This document shows positions 7,190-13,804 of a DNA stretch of 57,573 nt, one piece after another. Positions within the stretch are counted from its first letter, which is position 1. Each line of letters starts with the position of its first letter. Below the pieces are notes generated by a model. The model worked only from the letters and a program-made list of their open reading frames with translations, did no database searches and was not told the DNA's origin. The DNA is from Anaerostipes hominis (ex Lee et al. 2021) (GTDB lineage Bacteria; Bacillota; Clostridia; Lachnospirales; Lachnospiraceae). The DNA is taken from the NCBI RefSeq assembly GCF_002270485.1, contig NZ_NQOG01000018.1, positions 1-57,573 of the forward strand, in the 5' to 3' direction. A program made the translations under genes and the position numbers.

Positions 7190-7373
7190 TGAAAGAATTA
7201 TTATGACAATTTTAATTTCGGTAGATCAGTATTCAGCTGTAGGATTAGTTCTTACAGCAAAATCCATTGCTCGTTATGATAAAATATCTAAAGATCAGAT
7301 ATTTGCAGAATACTACTTGCTGGGTACTTTGTTGAGTGCAATATGTTCAATTGTTGTTGCGACTTTGATATAA
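7189..7373 (+). pseudogene. DUF3307 membrane protein remnant
   Basis: The start ATG overlaps the satD stop (TAATG), as expected for this gene pair, but reads only MKELL before a TGA. The 56-codon frame from 7203 keeps only the C-terminus, YSAVGLVLTAKSIARYDKIS and FAEYYLLGTLLSAICSIVVA, a family-typical end with one membrane segment. Most of the gene is deleted. With the satD remnant it documents decay of a two-gene cassette. Confidence 0.7.
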
Positions 7374-7386
7374 GCAAAAGGTATTT

Positions 7387-7416
7387 TTGTTTACCTATGA
7401 TATAGTATGATAAAAT
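7387..7416 (+). promoter_or_regulatory. Promoter of the structured-RNA candidate
   Basis: TTGTTT (7387-7392) and TAAAAT (7411-7416) are separated by 18 bases. The predicted start near 7423 lies directly before the closing stem of the candidate RNA. Confidence 0.5.
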
Positions 7417-7422
7417 TTGGTT

Positions 7423-7580
7423 ATGGAACAACCGTGTTACAGGGTGGTTTGACCTTCATACATTTGATCAGTCATTAGCTATGCATAGAAAAACCACCCT
7501 TGAGAACTTTGGCAAGTAATAGGGTGGATTTTCTGCCTTTATTATTAGGTCAAACCGCTTTGAACGGTTGTTCCTTTTTC
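7423..7580 (+). ncRNA. Candidate structured RNA of about 155 nt (or MITE/orphan leader)
   Basis: The 5' end GGAACAACCG (7425-7434) pairs perfectly with CGGTTGTTCC (7565-7574), followed at once by T5. Inside, GGTTTGACC (7446-7454) pairs with GGTCAAACC (7548-7556). A 14-bp hairpin with one mismatch joins 7487-7500 to 7521-7534. AGGGTGGTTT (7441-7450) is also perfectly complementary to 7491-7500, so two mutually exclusive folds exist. A promoter precedes it and a T-run terminates it. No protein is encoded, and the next gene is on the other strand. It could be a regulatory RNA, a palindromic mobile element, or the leader of a deleted resistance-type gene. Confidence 0.5.
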
Positions 7581-7650
7581 GGCTTAAAATATACCACTAA
7601 TTTGAAAGTTTGTAAAGAATTCATTTTTGATGAAGATGAAACACAATACC

Positions 7651-8244
7651 TTAATTGATCATATAAATCATGTTAGAAATATCTTCAGAAGCCATCTGAA
7701 ACTTCGACTTTTCAATTAGGATGTTTGTCCCTGTCATAATATAGGAGGGCATCAGTCGTATATTTTTATAGTAAATTTCGCTGTGGCGCAGTTTGTATGT
7801 TGAAACAGCAGGAATTGCATTCCTTTTCGTTGTTTTTTTAGCGATCATGTTCATTGCTTTTTTTGCCACATCCCCCATCAGCATGACTACCTGGACATTA
7901 GGAAATAAGGACAGCTCCTTCTCAAGAAAGGGCAGGCTTTCTTCGATCATGCTTCTTTCAACGGAAGTGTGAGATTTTGGTTTCTTTACTGCATTTGTAA
8001 TATAGATCCCCAAGTCCAGCAGCTCTTTTGCTGTTTTCACTGCTATCCCTGCGTTGTGGAAAAGAGAAATAGCGGCAGAAAGATATTCTCCCTCCTGTTT
8101 TCCATAAAAATCGTTATCAGGATCTTGGGGAACGACTTCATTAATAAGTACAGCTTTGATATTCTCCGGGACAACATCAACGTCATTGAAATAAAAATTA
8201 CTGCCCGAAGCATCTATGGTTTGCAAACTTTTTTTTATATTCAT
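7651..8244 (-). CDS. Uracil-DNA glycosylase superfamily protein
   Basis: This 197-residue protein resembles the uracil-DNA glycosylase-like family seen in Clostridia. The region AVLINEVVPQDPDNDFYGKQ takes the place of the GxxPG motif. LGIYITNAVKKPKS is the usual strand after it, VQVVMLMGDVAKKAMNMI is the central helix, and LMPSYIMTGTN lies where the HPS motif of family 4/5 enzymes sits. The canonical catalytic residues are not clearly conserved, so glycosylase activity is unproven. The ATG overlaps the stop of the upstream WYL gene (ATGA), which indicates translational coupling. A role in DNA-base repair or in a WYL-controlled damage response is inferred. Confidence 0.7.
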   Translation of the reverse strand: MNIKKSLQTIDASGSNFYFNDVDVVPENIKAVLINEVVPQDPDNDFYGKQEGEYLSAAISLFHNAGIAVKTAKELLDLGIYITNAVKKPKSHTSVERSMIEESLPFLEKELSLFPNVQVVMLMGDVAKKAMNMIAKKTTKRNAIPAVSTYKLRHSEIYYKNIRLMPSYIMTGTNILIEKSKFQMASEDISNMIYMIN

Positions 8245-9158
8245 AATCCCGCTCCTTTGTGATGGTTTAGAGCTTTTTCACACCGCTCTATGATTTCTTC
8301 TTTTAAGCTTATCGGGTGTACAATTTCAACATTCTCTCCGAAAGATAATAACATTTCGTACAGCCATTCGTTCCGGGGCAGCGACGCCTTTACAACAATC
8401 TGTTTATCGTTTTGTATTATCGCCTCTTCACTGAAAATATCTAAAACTCTATGCCCCATGTTCAGTGGAAAGCGAAGTTCTATTTCGCATAATACTTCCA
8501 TATCCTCAGGCAGCGGCAAAATTCTTGAACTGTCATCAGAAATTTCATCAAACATAATTTCTGTGAGCTCTAGCTTTCTCATTCTTGAGATACGGAATAA
8601 TCTGTAATCTTTTCTTTTGCAGCAAAATCCAAACAAATACCACGACCTGTCTTTATACAATAATTTTATCGGACGGCACCGCCTTTCACTGATATCTCCT
8701 TTGGAGTTATAATAACAAAATATAATTTCCTGTCTTTTTAAAACAGAGGTTTTCAGCAGAGAAAATATTTCGCTTTCTTTTTGAACGCAGGCTCCCCAGC
8801 GAGAAAAATCAATTTCAATCCAGTCTGTATTTGTCTGCTTAAAAAGAGCACGTAATTTTTCTAATGTACTTTCATGATCGGAATACCGGGCAGCGGATAA
8901 GCTTTGCAGACCGATTAAGATATCCTGAATATCAGACTCAGACAGCAAGGCTTTGCTGATTATAAAATCATCATACAGTTTAATACCGCCGTCCCTTCCG
9001 GCAGCGGCATATACTGGGATTCCTGCACTGCTCATTACATCAATATCGCGGTAAATGGTTCTCACAGATACTTCAAACTTTGAGGCCAGTTCAGGTGCAG
9101 TTGCCTGTCCTTTTTCCAACAGATAGTAAATAATTTTGAATAAGCGGCTTTCGTGCAA
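8241..9158 (-). CDS. YafY-type WYL-domain transcriptional regulator
   Basis: This protein is about 305 residues long. The N-terminal winged helix-turn-helix (IIYYLLEKGQATAPELASKF, then SVRTIYRDIDVMSSAGIPV) is of the DeoR/HTH_11 type. A WYL domain lies at about residues 135-225 (IIFCYYNSKGDISERRCRPI, then LYKDRSWYLFGFC). The C-terminal WCX-like part follows. WYL domains bind nucleic acid or nucleotide ligands and often control DNA-damage or defence genes. AAGGAGG at 9167-9173 sits eight bases from a TTG at 9158, whereas a GTG at 9167 overlaps the site itself, so TTG is preferred. It is coupled to the glycosylase-like gene. Two TGACA/TGTCA palindromes upstream are likely its operators. Confidence 0.85.
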   Translation of the reverse strand: MHESRLFKIIYYLLEKGQATAPELASKFEVSVRTIYRDIDVMSSAGIPVYAAAGRDGGIKLYDDFIISKALLSESDIQDILIGLQSLSAARYSDHESTLEKLRALFKQTNTDWIEIDFSRWGACVQKESEIFSLLKTSVLKRQEIIFCYYNSKGDISERRCRPIKLLYKDRSWYLFGFCCKRKDYRLFRISRMRKLELTEIMFDEISDDSSRILPLPEDMEVLCEIELRFPLNMGHRVLDIFSEEAIIQNDKQIVVKASLPRNEWLYEMLLSFGENVEIVHPISLKEEIIERCEKALNHHKGAGL

Positions 9159-9180
9159 TCGTTTCACCTCCTTGTCCCCT

Positions 9181-9257
9181 ATTATATCAGAAAAACCCTG
9201 ACAACGTGTGTCAGGATAAAAATGGATGTTGACAATATCAATGTCAGAGACTATAAT
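9181..9257. promoter_or_regulatory. Divergent promoters with paired TGACA/TGTCA operators
   Basis: The rightward promoter TTGACA (9229-9234), 17 bases, TATAAT (9252-9257) is near-consensus. The leftward -10 TATAAT lies at 9181-9186. Two inverted repeats are visible: CCTGACA-N5-TGTCAGG (9197-9215) and TGACA-N7-TGTCA (9230-9246), the second covering the rightward -35. They are probable binding sites of the WYL regulator. Confidence 0.7.
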
Positions 9258-9639
9258 AAATAAAAATGAGAAATGAAATGAGGTGTCTTGGTGTTACGGG
9301 TTTCTGGAATGAGCATTGCAGAAAAATAAAATATTGATCAGGAAGGACAGGTATGGATATGCCGGTCTGTCTTTTGTCAGCCTGCCTATAACTGCAGTCT
9401 GATCTGATATTTTGCCTTACGAACCCGTTTCATACGCTTTATATAGATGGAAAGAGATGTTGGAACATAGCTGTAATGCTGTGTTTTTTTATTATTTTAA
9501 TTTAGACTTCTTTCGTCAGAAGATCACAGGGAATGTACCGGTTTCCGGGCAATGTATCTGTGATCTTTATTTTATTTCAAGAAAATGTAATTTTGATATT
9601 ATAGGCATAATTCTGTCTTGACTGAGAAAGGAATCTATT
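9258..9639 (+). other. Transcribed region without a recognisable gene
   Basis: The strong rightward promoter at 9229-9257 leads into about 300 bases that encode only very short frames: 23 codons from 9267, or about 14 codons from a TTG/GTG after GAGGTGTC near 9290. A longer frame (9412-9621) has no ribosome binding site or domain. A long hairpin at 9520-9567 with a T-rich tail could end the transcript. A small RNA, a short peptide, or a truncated target gene are all possible. Confidence 0.4.
9520..9575 (+). terminator. Terminator-like hairpin upstream of mutS2-like gene
   Basis: AAGATCACAG (9520-9529) pairs with CTGTGATCTT (9558-9567), with an inner CCGG-TTT-CCGG stem. The sequence TTATTTTATTTC follows. 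Confidence 0.5.
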
Positions 9640-11553
9640 ATGAAAAATGAATCATTAAAGACATTAGGTTATTATCAGATATTAGAGCAGCTCAAAGACT
9701 ATGCATTTTCTGCGGGTGCAAAGGAACGGATCGGCCGGATGCGGCCTTTACTGTCTGAACTGAAACTGAGGAAGTATATAAATGACACATCCCAGGCCAA
9801 AGGAATGGTGGAGGCGTATGGAACACCACCTCTTCCGGCCATGGACCATATGGATGAATATATTAAAAAAGCAGCTGCGGGGGCATTGCTCCTGCCGGAA
9901 GAACTGGAAGAATTGTGTATGTTTTTAAATTCTGTCGGACGGCTGAAGATCTACCTTGGAAAAGGGGAGGATGAAAAAATCAGCCTGGCCTTTTATAATC
10001 AGAATTTAGAATCCCTGGATGACTTGAAAGAAGAGATCAGGCGATGTATCAGGAATGGAAGAGTAGATGACTATGCATCACCGTACCTGAAAGACATCCG
10101 AAAGCAGATTGTTTTGCTCAGTGAGAAAATCGGAGAGAAAGCTGAAAAAGCACTGAAGGCAAATAAAGCTTATATAAGCGATGCATTTGTTGTGAAGAGA
10201 AACGGAAGGTATTGTATTCCTGTACGTAAAAAATGCAGAAATATGGTTTTGGGAAGCGCAGTTGACCAGTCTTCCACCGGTGCCACTATATTTGTGGAGC
10301 CTGCTTCGGTTGCAGGGCTCAGAGAGGAACTGGAACTTTATCAGATTGAGGAGGATTCGGAAGAAAGAAGAATCCTTTACAGCCTGACGAGCCTGGCAGC
10401 CCAGAACGAGGAAGCTTTGAAAGAAGATATTCGCGTGATCGAAAAGCTTGACTTTATATTTGCCAAGGGACGCCTGAGTCTTCACATGGATGCAGTTGAA
10501 CCTGAAATCAATACAGAGCATTATATCAGGCTGAAGAAAGCCAGGCATCCAATGCTGTCAGGAGATACCTGCGTGCCATTAGACTTTGAAATAGGCAGAG
10601 AAAACCGTGGAGTCATCATAACAGGACCAAATACAGGAGGAAAAACGGTTGCAATTAAGACTGTCGCCTTAATGAGCGCGATGGCATGCTCCGGGCTTCA
10701 TGTTCCCTGTGAGCGTGCAGAGATCTGCATGCAAAATGAAATCCTCTGTGATATTGGGGACGGACAGAATATTTCTGATAACCTGTCTACCTTTTCAGCC
10801 CACATCAAGAATGTTCTGGAAATATTAAAAAGAAGTCAGAAAGACAGTCTTGTAATATTGGATGAACTCGGTTCTGGGACCGACCCGGCGGAAGGGATGG
10901 GAATTGCTGTGGCGATCCTTGAAGAATTGAGGAACAGCGGGGCATTATTCCTGGTGACTACTCATTATCCGGAAGTAAAAGAATACGCTGACCGGTATCC
11001 GGAAGTGGTGAATGCAAGAATGGAGTTTGACAGGGAAACTCTGAAGCCCTTGTACCGGCTGAAGGTAGGCGAGGCGGGAGAGAGCTGCGCCCTCTACATT
11101 GCAAAGCGGCTTGGTTTCCCGGGGAAAATGCTCAGTGCTGCAGCCAGAGAGGCGTACGGAGATAAAAGCGAGGCTGTCATAGACAGTTTGCAGCTAACAG
11201 ATACACAGGAGAGACTGCGGAGGGAAAAAGCCCCGTCCATTCAAAAGACAGAGAAGAAAAAGGAAACTAAAATAAGAAAATTTGTTACCGGGGACAGTGT
11301 GACAGTCCTGCCGGAAGGAGAGATCGGGATTGTAGTGAAGCCTGCCGATGAAAACGGTCAGGTGTTGGTACAGATTAAGAAAGAAAAGAAGTTCTGCAGC
11401 CATAAACGCCTGAAACTAAAAGTAGCAGCAACAGAACTATATCCCGAGGACTATGATTTTTCCATTATTTTTGATACAGTAGAAAACAGAAAGGCAAGAC
11501 ATAAAATGGGGAAAGGCTTTCGGGAGGGCCTGGTCATAAAGACAGACGAATAG
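9640..11553 (+). CDS. MutS2-like ATPase lacking the Smr domain
   Basis: This 637-residue protein follows the MutS2 layout: an N-terminal core/clamp region (residues 1-310, with KRNGRYCIPVRKKCRNMVLG and STGATIFVEPASVAGL), then an ABC-type ATPase with Walker A GPNTGGKT (329-336), the DIGDGQNISDNLSTFSAHI signature and Walker B VILDELGSGTDPAEG. A KOW-like segment (VTGDSVTVLPEGEIGIVVKP) is present near 550-570. Typical MutS2 is close to 790 residues and ends in a Smr nuclease domain; here that domain is missing and the last 40 residues are unrelated. MutS2 proteins act on branched DNA or on collided ribosomes, so this paralogue may bind such structures without cutting. Confidence 0.85.
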   Translation: MKNESLKTLGYYQILEQLKDYAFSAGAKERIGRMRPLLSELKLRKYINDTSQAKGMVEAYGTPPLPAMDHMDEYIKKAAAGALLLPEELEELCMFLNSVGRLKIYLGKGEDEKISLAFYNQNLESLDDLKEEIRRCIRNGRVDDYASPYLKDIRKQIVLLSEKIGEKAEKALKANKAYISDAFVVKRNGRYCIPVRKKCRNMVLGSAVDQSSTGATIFVEPASVAGLREELELYQIEEDSEERRILYSLTSLAAQNEEALKEDIRVIEKLDFIFAKGRLSLHMDAVEPEINTEHYIRLKKARHPMLSGDTCVPLDFEIGRENRGVIITGPNTGGKTVAIKTVALMSAMACSGLHVPCERAEICMQNEILCDIGDGQNISDNLSTFSAHIKNVLEILKRSQKDSLVILDELGSGTDPAEGMGIAVAILEELRNSGALFLVTTHYPEVKEYADRYPEVVNARMEFDRETLKPLYRLKVGEAGESCALYIAKRLGFPGKMLSAAAREAYGDKSEAVIDSLQLTDTQERLRREKAPSIQKTEKKKETKIRKFVTGDSVTVLPEGEIGIVVKPADENGQVLVQIKKEKKFCSHKRLKLKVAATELYPEDYDFSIIFDTVENRKARHKMGKGFREGLVIKTDE

Positions 11554-11577
11554 AGAAAAGAACAGGAGGAATTGAGA

Positions 11578-12138
11578 ATGACAGAGAAGGAAAAAGCGGC
11601 TTTGGGAATGCTTTATAATGCAAACTATGATACTGATTTAAAGGAAGAGAGACTTGATTGTCAGGAGCTGTGTGCAGAATATAACCGGCTAATGCCGAAG
11701 GAATTGGAAAAAAGGACAGAACTCATGAAGAGGATTCTGGGAAAAACAGAGGGAGAATTCACAGTGGAGCAGCCGTTTTTTTGTGACTACGGCTATAATA
11801 TTGAAGTTGGTGAGAGGTGTTTTCTGAACTATAACTGTACTATTTTAGACGGAGCCAAAGTTACATTTGGACACGATGTCTTCGTTGCGCCTAATTGTTC
11901 CTTTTATACAGCGGGACACCCCTTTGATATTAAACAGAGAAATGAGGGGCTTGAATACGCTTATCCGATCCATATAGGCAGCAATGTCTGGATCGGAGGA
12001 AATGTGACAGTGCTTCCCGGGGTGTCTGTCGGTGACGGCACGGTTATTGCTGCCGGAAGTGTTGTGACCAAGGATCTGCCCGCCGGGGTGCTGGCGGCCG
12101 GAAATCCATGCAAAATTATTCGGATGCTGTCTGAATAA
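11578..12138 (+). CDS. Maltose/galactoside O-acetyltransferase family protein
   Basis: This 186-residue protein has an N-terminal Mac domain (EKEKAALGMLYNANYDTDL, about residues 3-55) and a left-handed beta-helix of hexapeptide repeats (residues 75-180, ending AAGSVVTKDLPAGVLAAGNP). The catalytic His is in FYTAGHPFD. Such enzymes move an acetyl group from acetyl-CoA to sugars as trimers. The ATG at 11578 is eight bases from AGGAGG. It follows the mutS2-like gene by 24 bases, so it may be on the same transcript. The sugar acceptor cannot be deduced. Confidence 0.9.
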   Translation: MTEKEKAALGMLYNANYDTDLKEERLDCQELCAEYNRLMPKELEKRTELMKRILGKTEGEFTVEQPFFCDYGYNIEVGERCFLNYNCTILDGAKVTFGHDVFVAPNCSFYTAGHPFDIKQRNEGLEYAYPIHIGSNVWIGGNVTVLPGVSVGDGTVIAAGSVVTKDLPAGVLAAGNPCKIIRMLSE

Positions 12139-12162
12139 CAGAAAGGAGAAGCGGCGGGAAAT

Positions 12163-12843
12163 GTGGTGCATATGACAGGCCTTATATTACAGCTGGAATA
12201 CAGTGCAAGGATCCTTCTTGCAGCAGTCTGCGGAGCCTGTATTGGTTATGAGCGGACCAACAGGCTGAAAACAGCAGGTATCAGGACTCATGTAATCGTA
12301 TCATTGGCCGCCGCACTGATGATGATCATCTCCAAGTATGGATTCAGTGACATTCTCGCTGTCCACAACGTAGGACTGGATCCGTCAAGGATTGCGGCAG
12401 GTGTCGTAACCGCCATCGGTTTTCTGGGTGCAGGAATTATCTTTGTGCATAATCAGAGTGTCAGCGGACTGACCACAGCAGCGGGCATCTGGGCTACTGT
12501 AGGAGTCGGTATGTCCGTAGGAGGCGGGCAGTATTTGATCGGGATTTTCAGCACGATCCTTCTGATCATCGTACAGTGGGTCCTGCACAGGGATTTCAAA
12601 TGGATCAGGACGCCTACGGTGGAAGTAATTACCCTGAAGCTGCCCAACGGTCCTGATGCCGTGAAGATGATCCAGGAAACGATCAGGGAGGAATCCATAG
12701 AGATCCTGAACATCTCAGTTCAGAAGATAGGGAATGAGAGCATCAAGGTCAGACTGGATGTGAAACTGACGGACAGCTTTGATATGTACGATGCGATCCA
12801 GCGGCTGCTTGAAAATGAAAATATTGAATCTATTGATATTTGA
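12163..12843 (+). CDS. MgtC/SapB-family membrane protein
   Basis: This protein is about 226 residues long. Four to five membrane helices (residues 10-145) contain the MgtC signatures GACIGYERTNRLKTAGIRTH and AAGVVTAIGFLGAGIIF. A soluble C-terminal ACT-like domain (about 150-226) follows. The acidic and arginine residues of the family signature are present. MgtC proteins modulate ATP synthase or magnesium homeostasis in some bacteria; the role here is unknown. The start is uncertain: GTG at 12163 or 12166, or ATG at 12172, with GGAGA and GGCGGG upstream. It lies 24 bases after the acetyltransferase gene. Confidence 0.85.
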   Translation: MVHMTGLILQLEYSARILLAAVCGACIGYERTNRLKTAGIRTHVIVSLAAALMMIISKYGFSDILAVHNVGLDPSRIAAGVVTAIGFLGAGIIFVHNQSVSGLTTAAGIWATVGVGMSVGGGQYLIGIFSTILLIIVQWVLHRDFKWIRTPTVEVITLKLPNGPDAVKMIQETIREESIEILNISVQKIGNESIKVRLDVKLTDSFDMYDAIQRLLENENIESIDI

Positions 12844-12981
12844 AGGAGAAAGGGCCGGAAAGGGATAAAAAGTCATTTTACAGGAGTATTTATCTGCTGA
12901 TTGTCAGAAATTTATAAGAAATTTGAAGCTTTTTTTTCTATATTGTATGATACCCTAATAGAAAGAAAAGGGGGTGGTTTT

Positions 12982-13515
12982 ATGAGAAACCATAGGAACA
13001 GGAAGCTTCGGGATGGAATATTTAACGGCGTCTTTATTTTTTATCTGGCATTTCTGCTGGAAAATATTCTGTTTAAATATGTACAGCCGTGGCAGCTATT
13101 TCAGCATGGAAGATACTTTTCAAGATCTTTAAATTTAGTTCCGTTTCGGCAAATCATTGGTTCTTCAGGAATCGGTGACCTGAATATTTATGGGAATATC
13201 ATTTTATTTGTCCCGCTGGGAATTTATCTGATGTTCTTTATAAAAAGAAGAAAAGCGGTCAAAAGTCTGCTGGCAGTCTTTGGCATCAGTTTGTTCTTTG
13301 AAGCTTTTCAGTATGCAGCAGCCATCGGAGCCACAGATATTGACGATATTATTTTAAACTGTGCCGGAGGAATTTTGGGAGTTATATGCTATAAAGTTCT
13401 GCTTTTTGTCTGCATGGGAAAGGAAGAGAAGGCAAAGACTGTGATTGCCTGTATTGCGGCCGTGGTCGGAATGATCACCGCAGTTCTTACAGGCTTGCTT
13501 ATTGCCTTTAATTAA
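12982..13515 (+). CDS. VanZ-like family membrane protein
   Basis: This 177-residue protein has four to five predicted membrane helices. The VanZ pattern is visible: SLNLVPFRQIIGSSGIGDLN before the second helix, YGNIILFVPLGIYLMF, then SLFFEAFQYAAAIGATDIDD with the acidic motif at the end of the third helix. VanZ proteins reduce glycopeptide sensitivity in the founding example, but most relatives are uncharacterised and no van genes are near. GGGGGTGG precedes the ATG at 12982. Confidence 0.85.
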   Translation: MRNHRNRKLRDGIFNGVFIFYLAFLLENILFKYVQPWQLFQHGRYFSRSLNLVPFRQIIGSSGIGDLNIYGNIILFVPLGIYLMFFIKRRKAVKSLLAVFGISLFFEAFQYAAAIGATDIDDIILNCAGGILGVICYKVLLFVCMGKEEKAKTVIACIAAVVGMITAVLTGLLIAFN

Positions 13516-13518
13516 GGC

Positions 13519-13547
13519 TTTACAAGATATAAAAGATATTTTATACT
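13519..13547 (+). promoter_or_regulatory. Promoter of the ABC-F leader
   Basis: TTTACA (13519-13524), 17 bases and TATACT (13542-13547), directly after the VanZ-like gene. Confidence 0.7.
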
Positions 13548-13579
13548 CTAAATAAGAAAAAGAAATGAGGTGTGGAAGG

Positions 13580-13600
13580 ATGATGATTATTTCTTGCTAA
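13580..13600 (+). CDS. Putative six-residue leader peptide
   Basis: The frame reads MMIISC then TAA, beginning next to GGAAGG. Its place between a good promoter and an attenuator ahead of an ABC-F gene suggests a stalling peptide. A second frame of 22 codons (13618-13686) overlaps the hairpin but has no ribosome binding site. Confidence 0.4.
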   Translation: MMIISC

Positions 13601-13731
13601 AATTAAAACGGCATAAGATGAGAAGGAGGTTTCCTTCTGGTTTTATGCGCTCTGCAAGAAAGATCATCCGAACTGCTTCTATATAGATTGATATTAGTGT
13701 ACGCTTGGCGTGAGTGATATTTTTGTATGCG

Positions 13732-13766
13732 AACCTGCGGGGAGAGTCTTTCCTGCGGGTTTTTTG
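13732..13766 (+). terminator. Attenuator upstream of the ABC-F gene
   Basis: AACCTGCGGGGA (13732-13743) pairs with TCCTGCGGGTT (13750-13760), including some G-U pairs, and leads into a T-rich run. It ends about 40 bases before the ABC-F start. Confidence 0.7.
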
Positions 13767-13804
13767 TTTTGTTAAAGATCTTATCACGGTCAGGAGGTAC
13801 ATTT

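Larger units (their letters stand above)
13555..13804 (+). promoter_or_regulatory. Leader of the ABC-F gene: short peptide frame, hairpin and attenuator
   Basis: A 250-base leader precedes the ABC-F start. It contains a six-codon frame MMIISC (13580-13600) preceded by GGAAGG. A hairpin follows at 13611-13648 (GCATAA/TTATGC with inner AGAAGGA/TCCTTCT). Then comes a GC-rich terminator at 13732-13766. This is the layout known from antibiotic-induced ABC-F genes such as vmlR and vga, where ribosome stalling on the leader frame prevents termination. The antiterminator pairing was not resolved by eye. Confidence 0.65.

Noticed and set aside
9412-9621. Plus-strand 69-codon frame upstream of the mutS2-like gene
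   Set aside because: The TTG start has no ribosome binding site and a terminator-like hairpin sits inside it.
12982-13515. Glycopeptide resistance locus because of the VanZ-like gene
   Set aside because: No vanA/B ligase, vanH, vanX or two-component genes are in the window; VanZ-like proteins are widespread.
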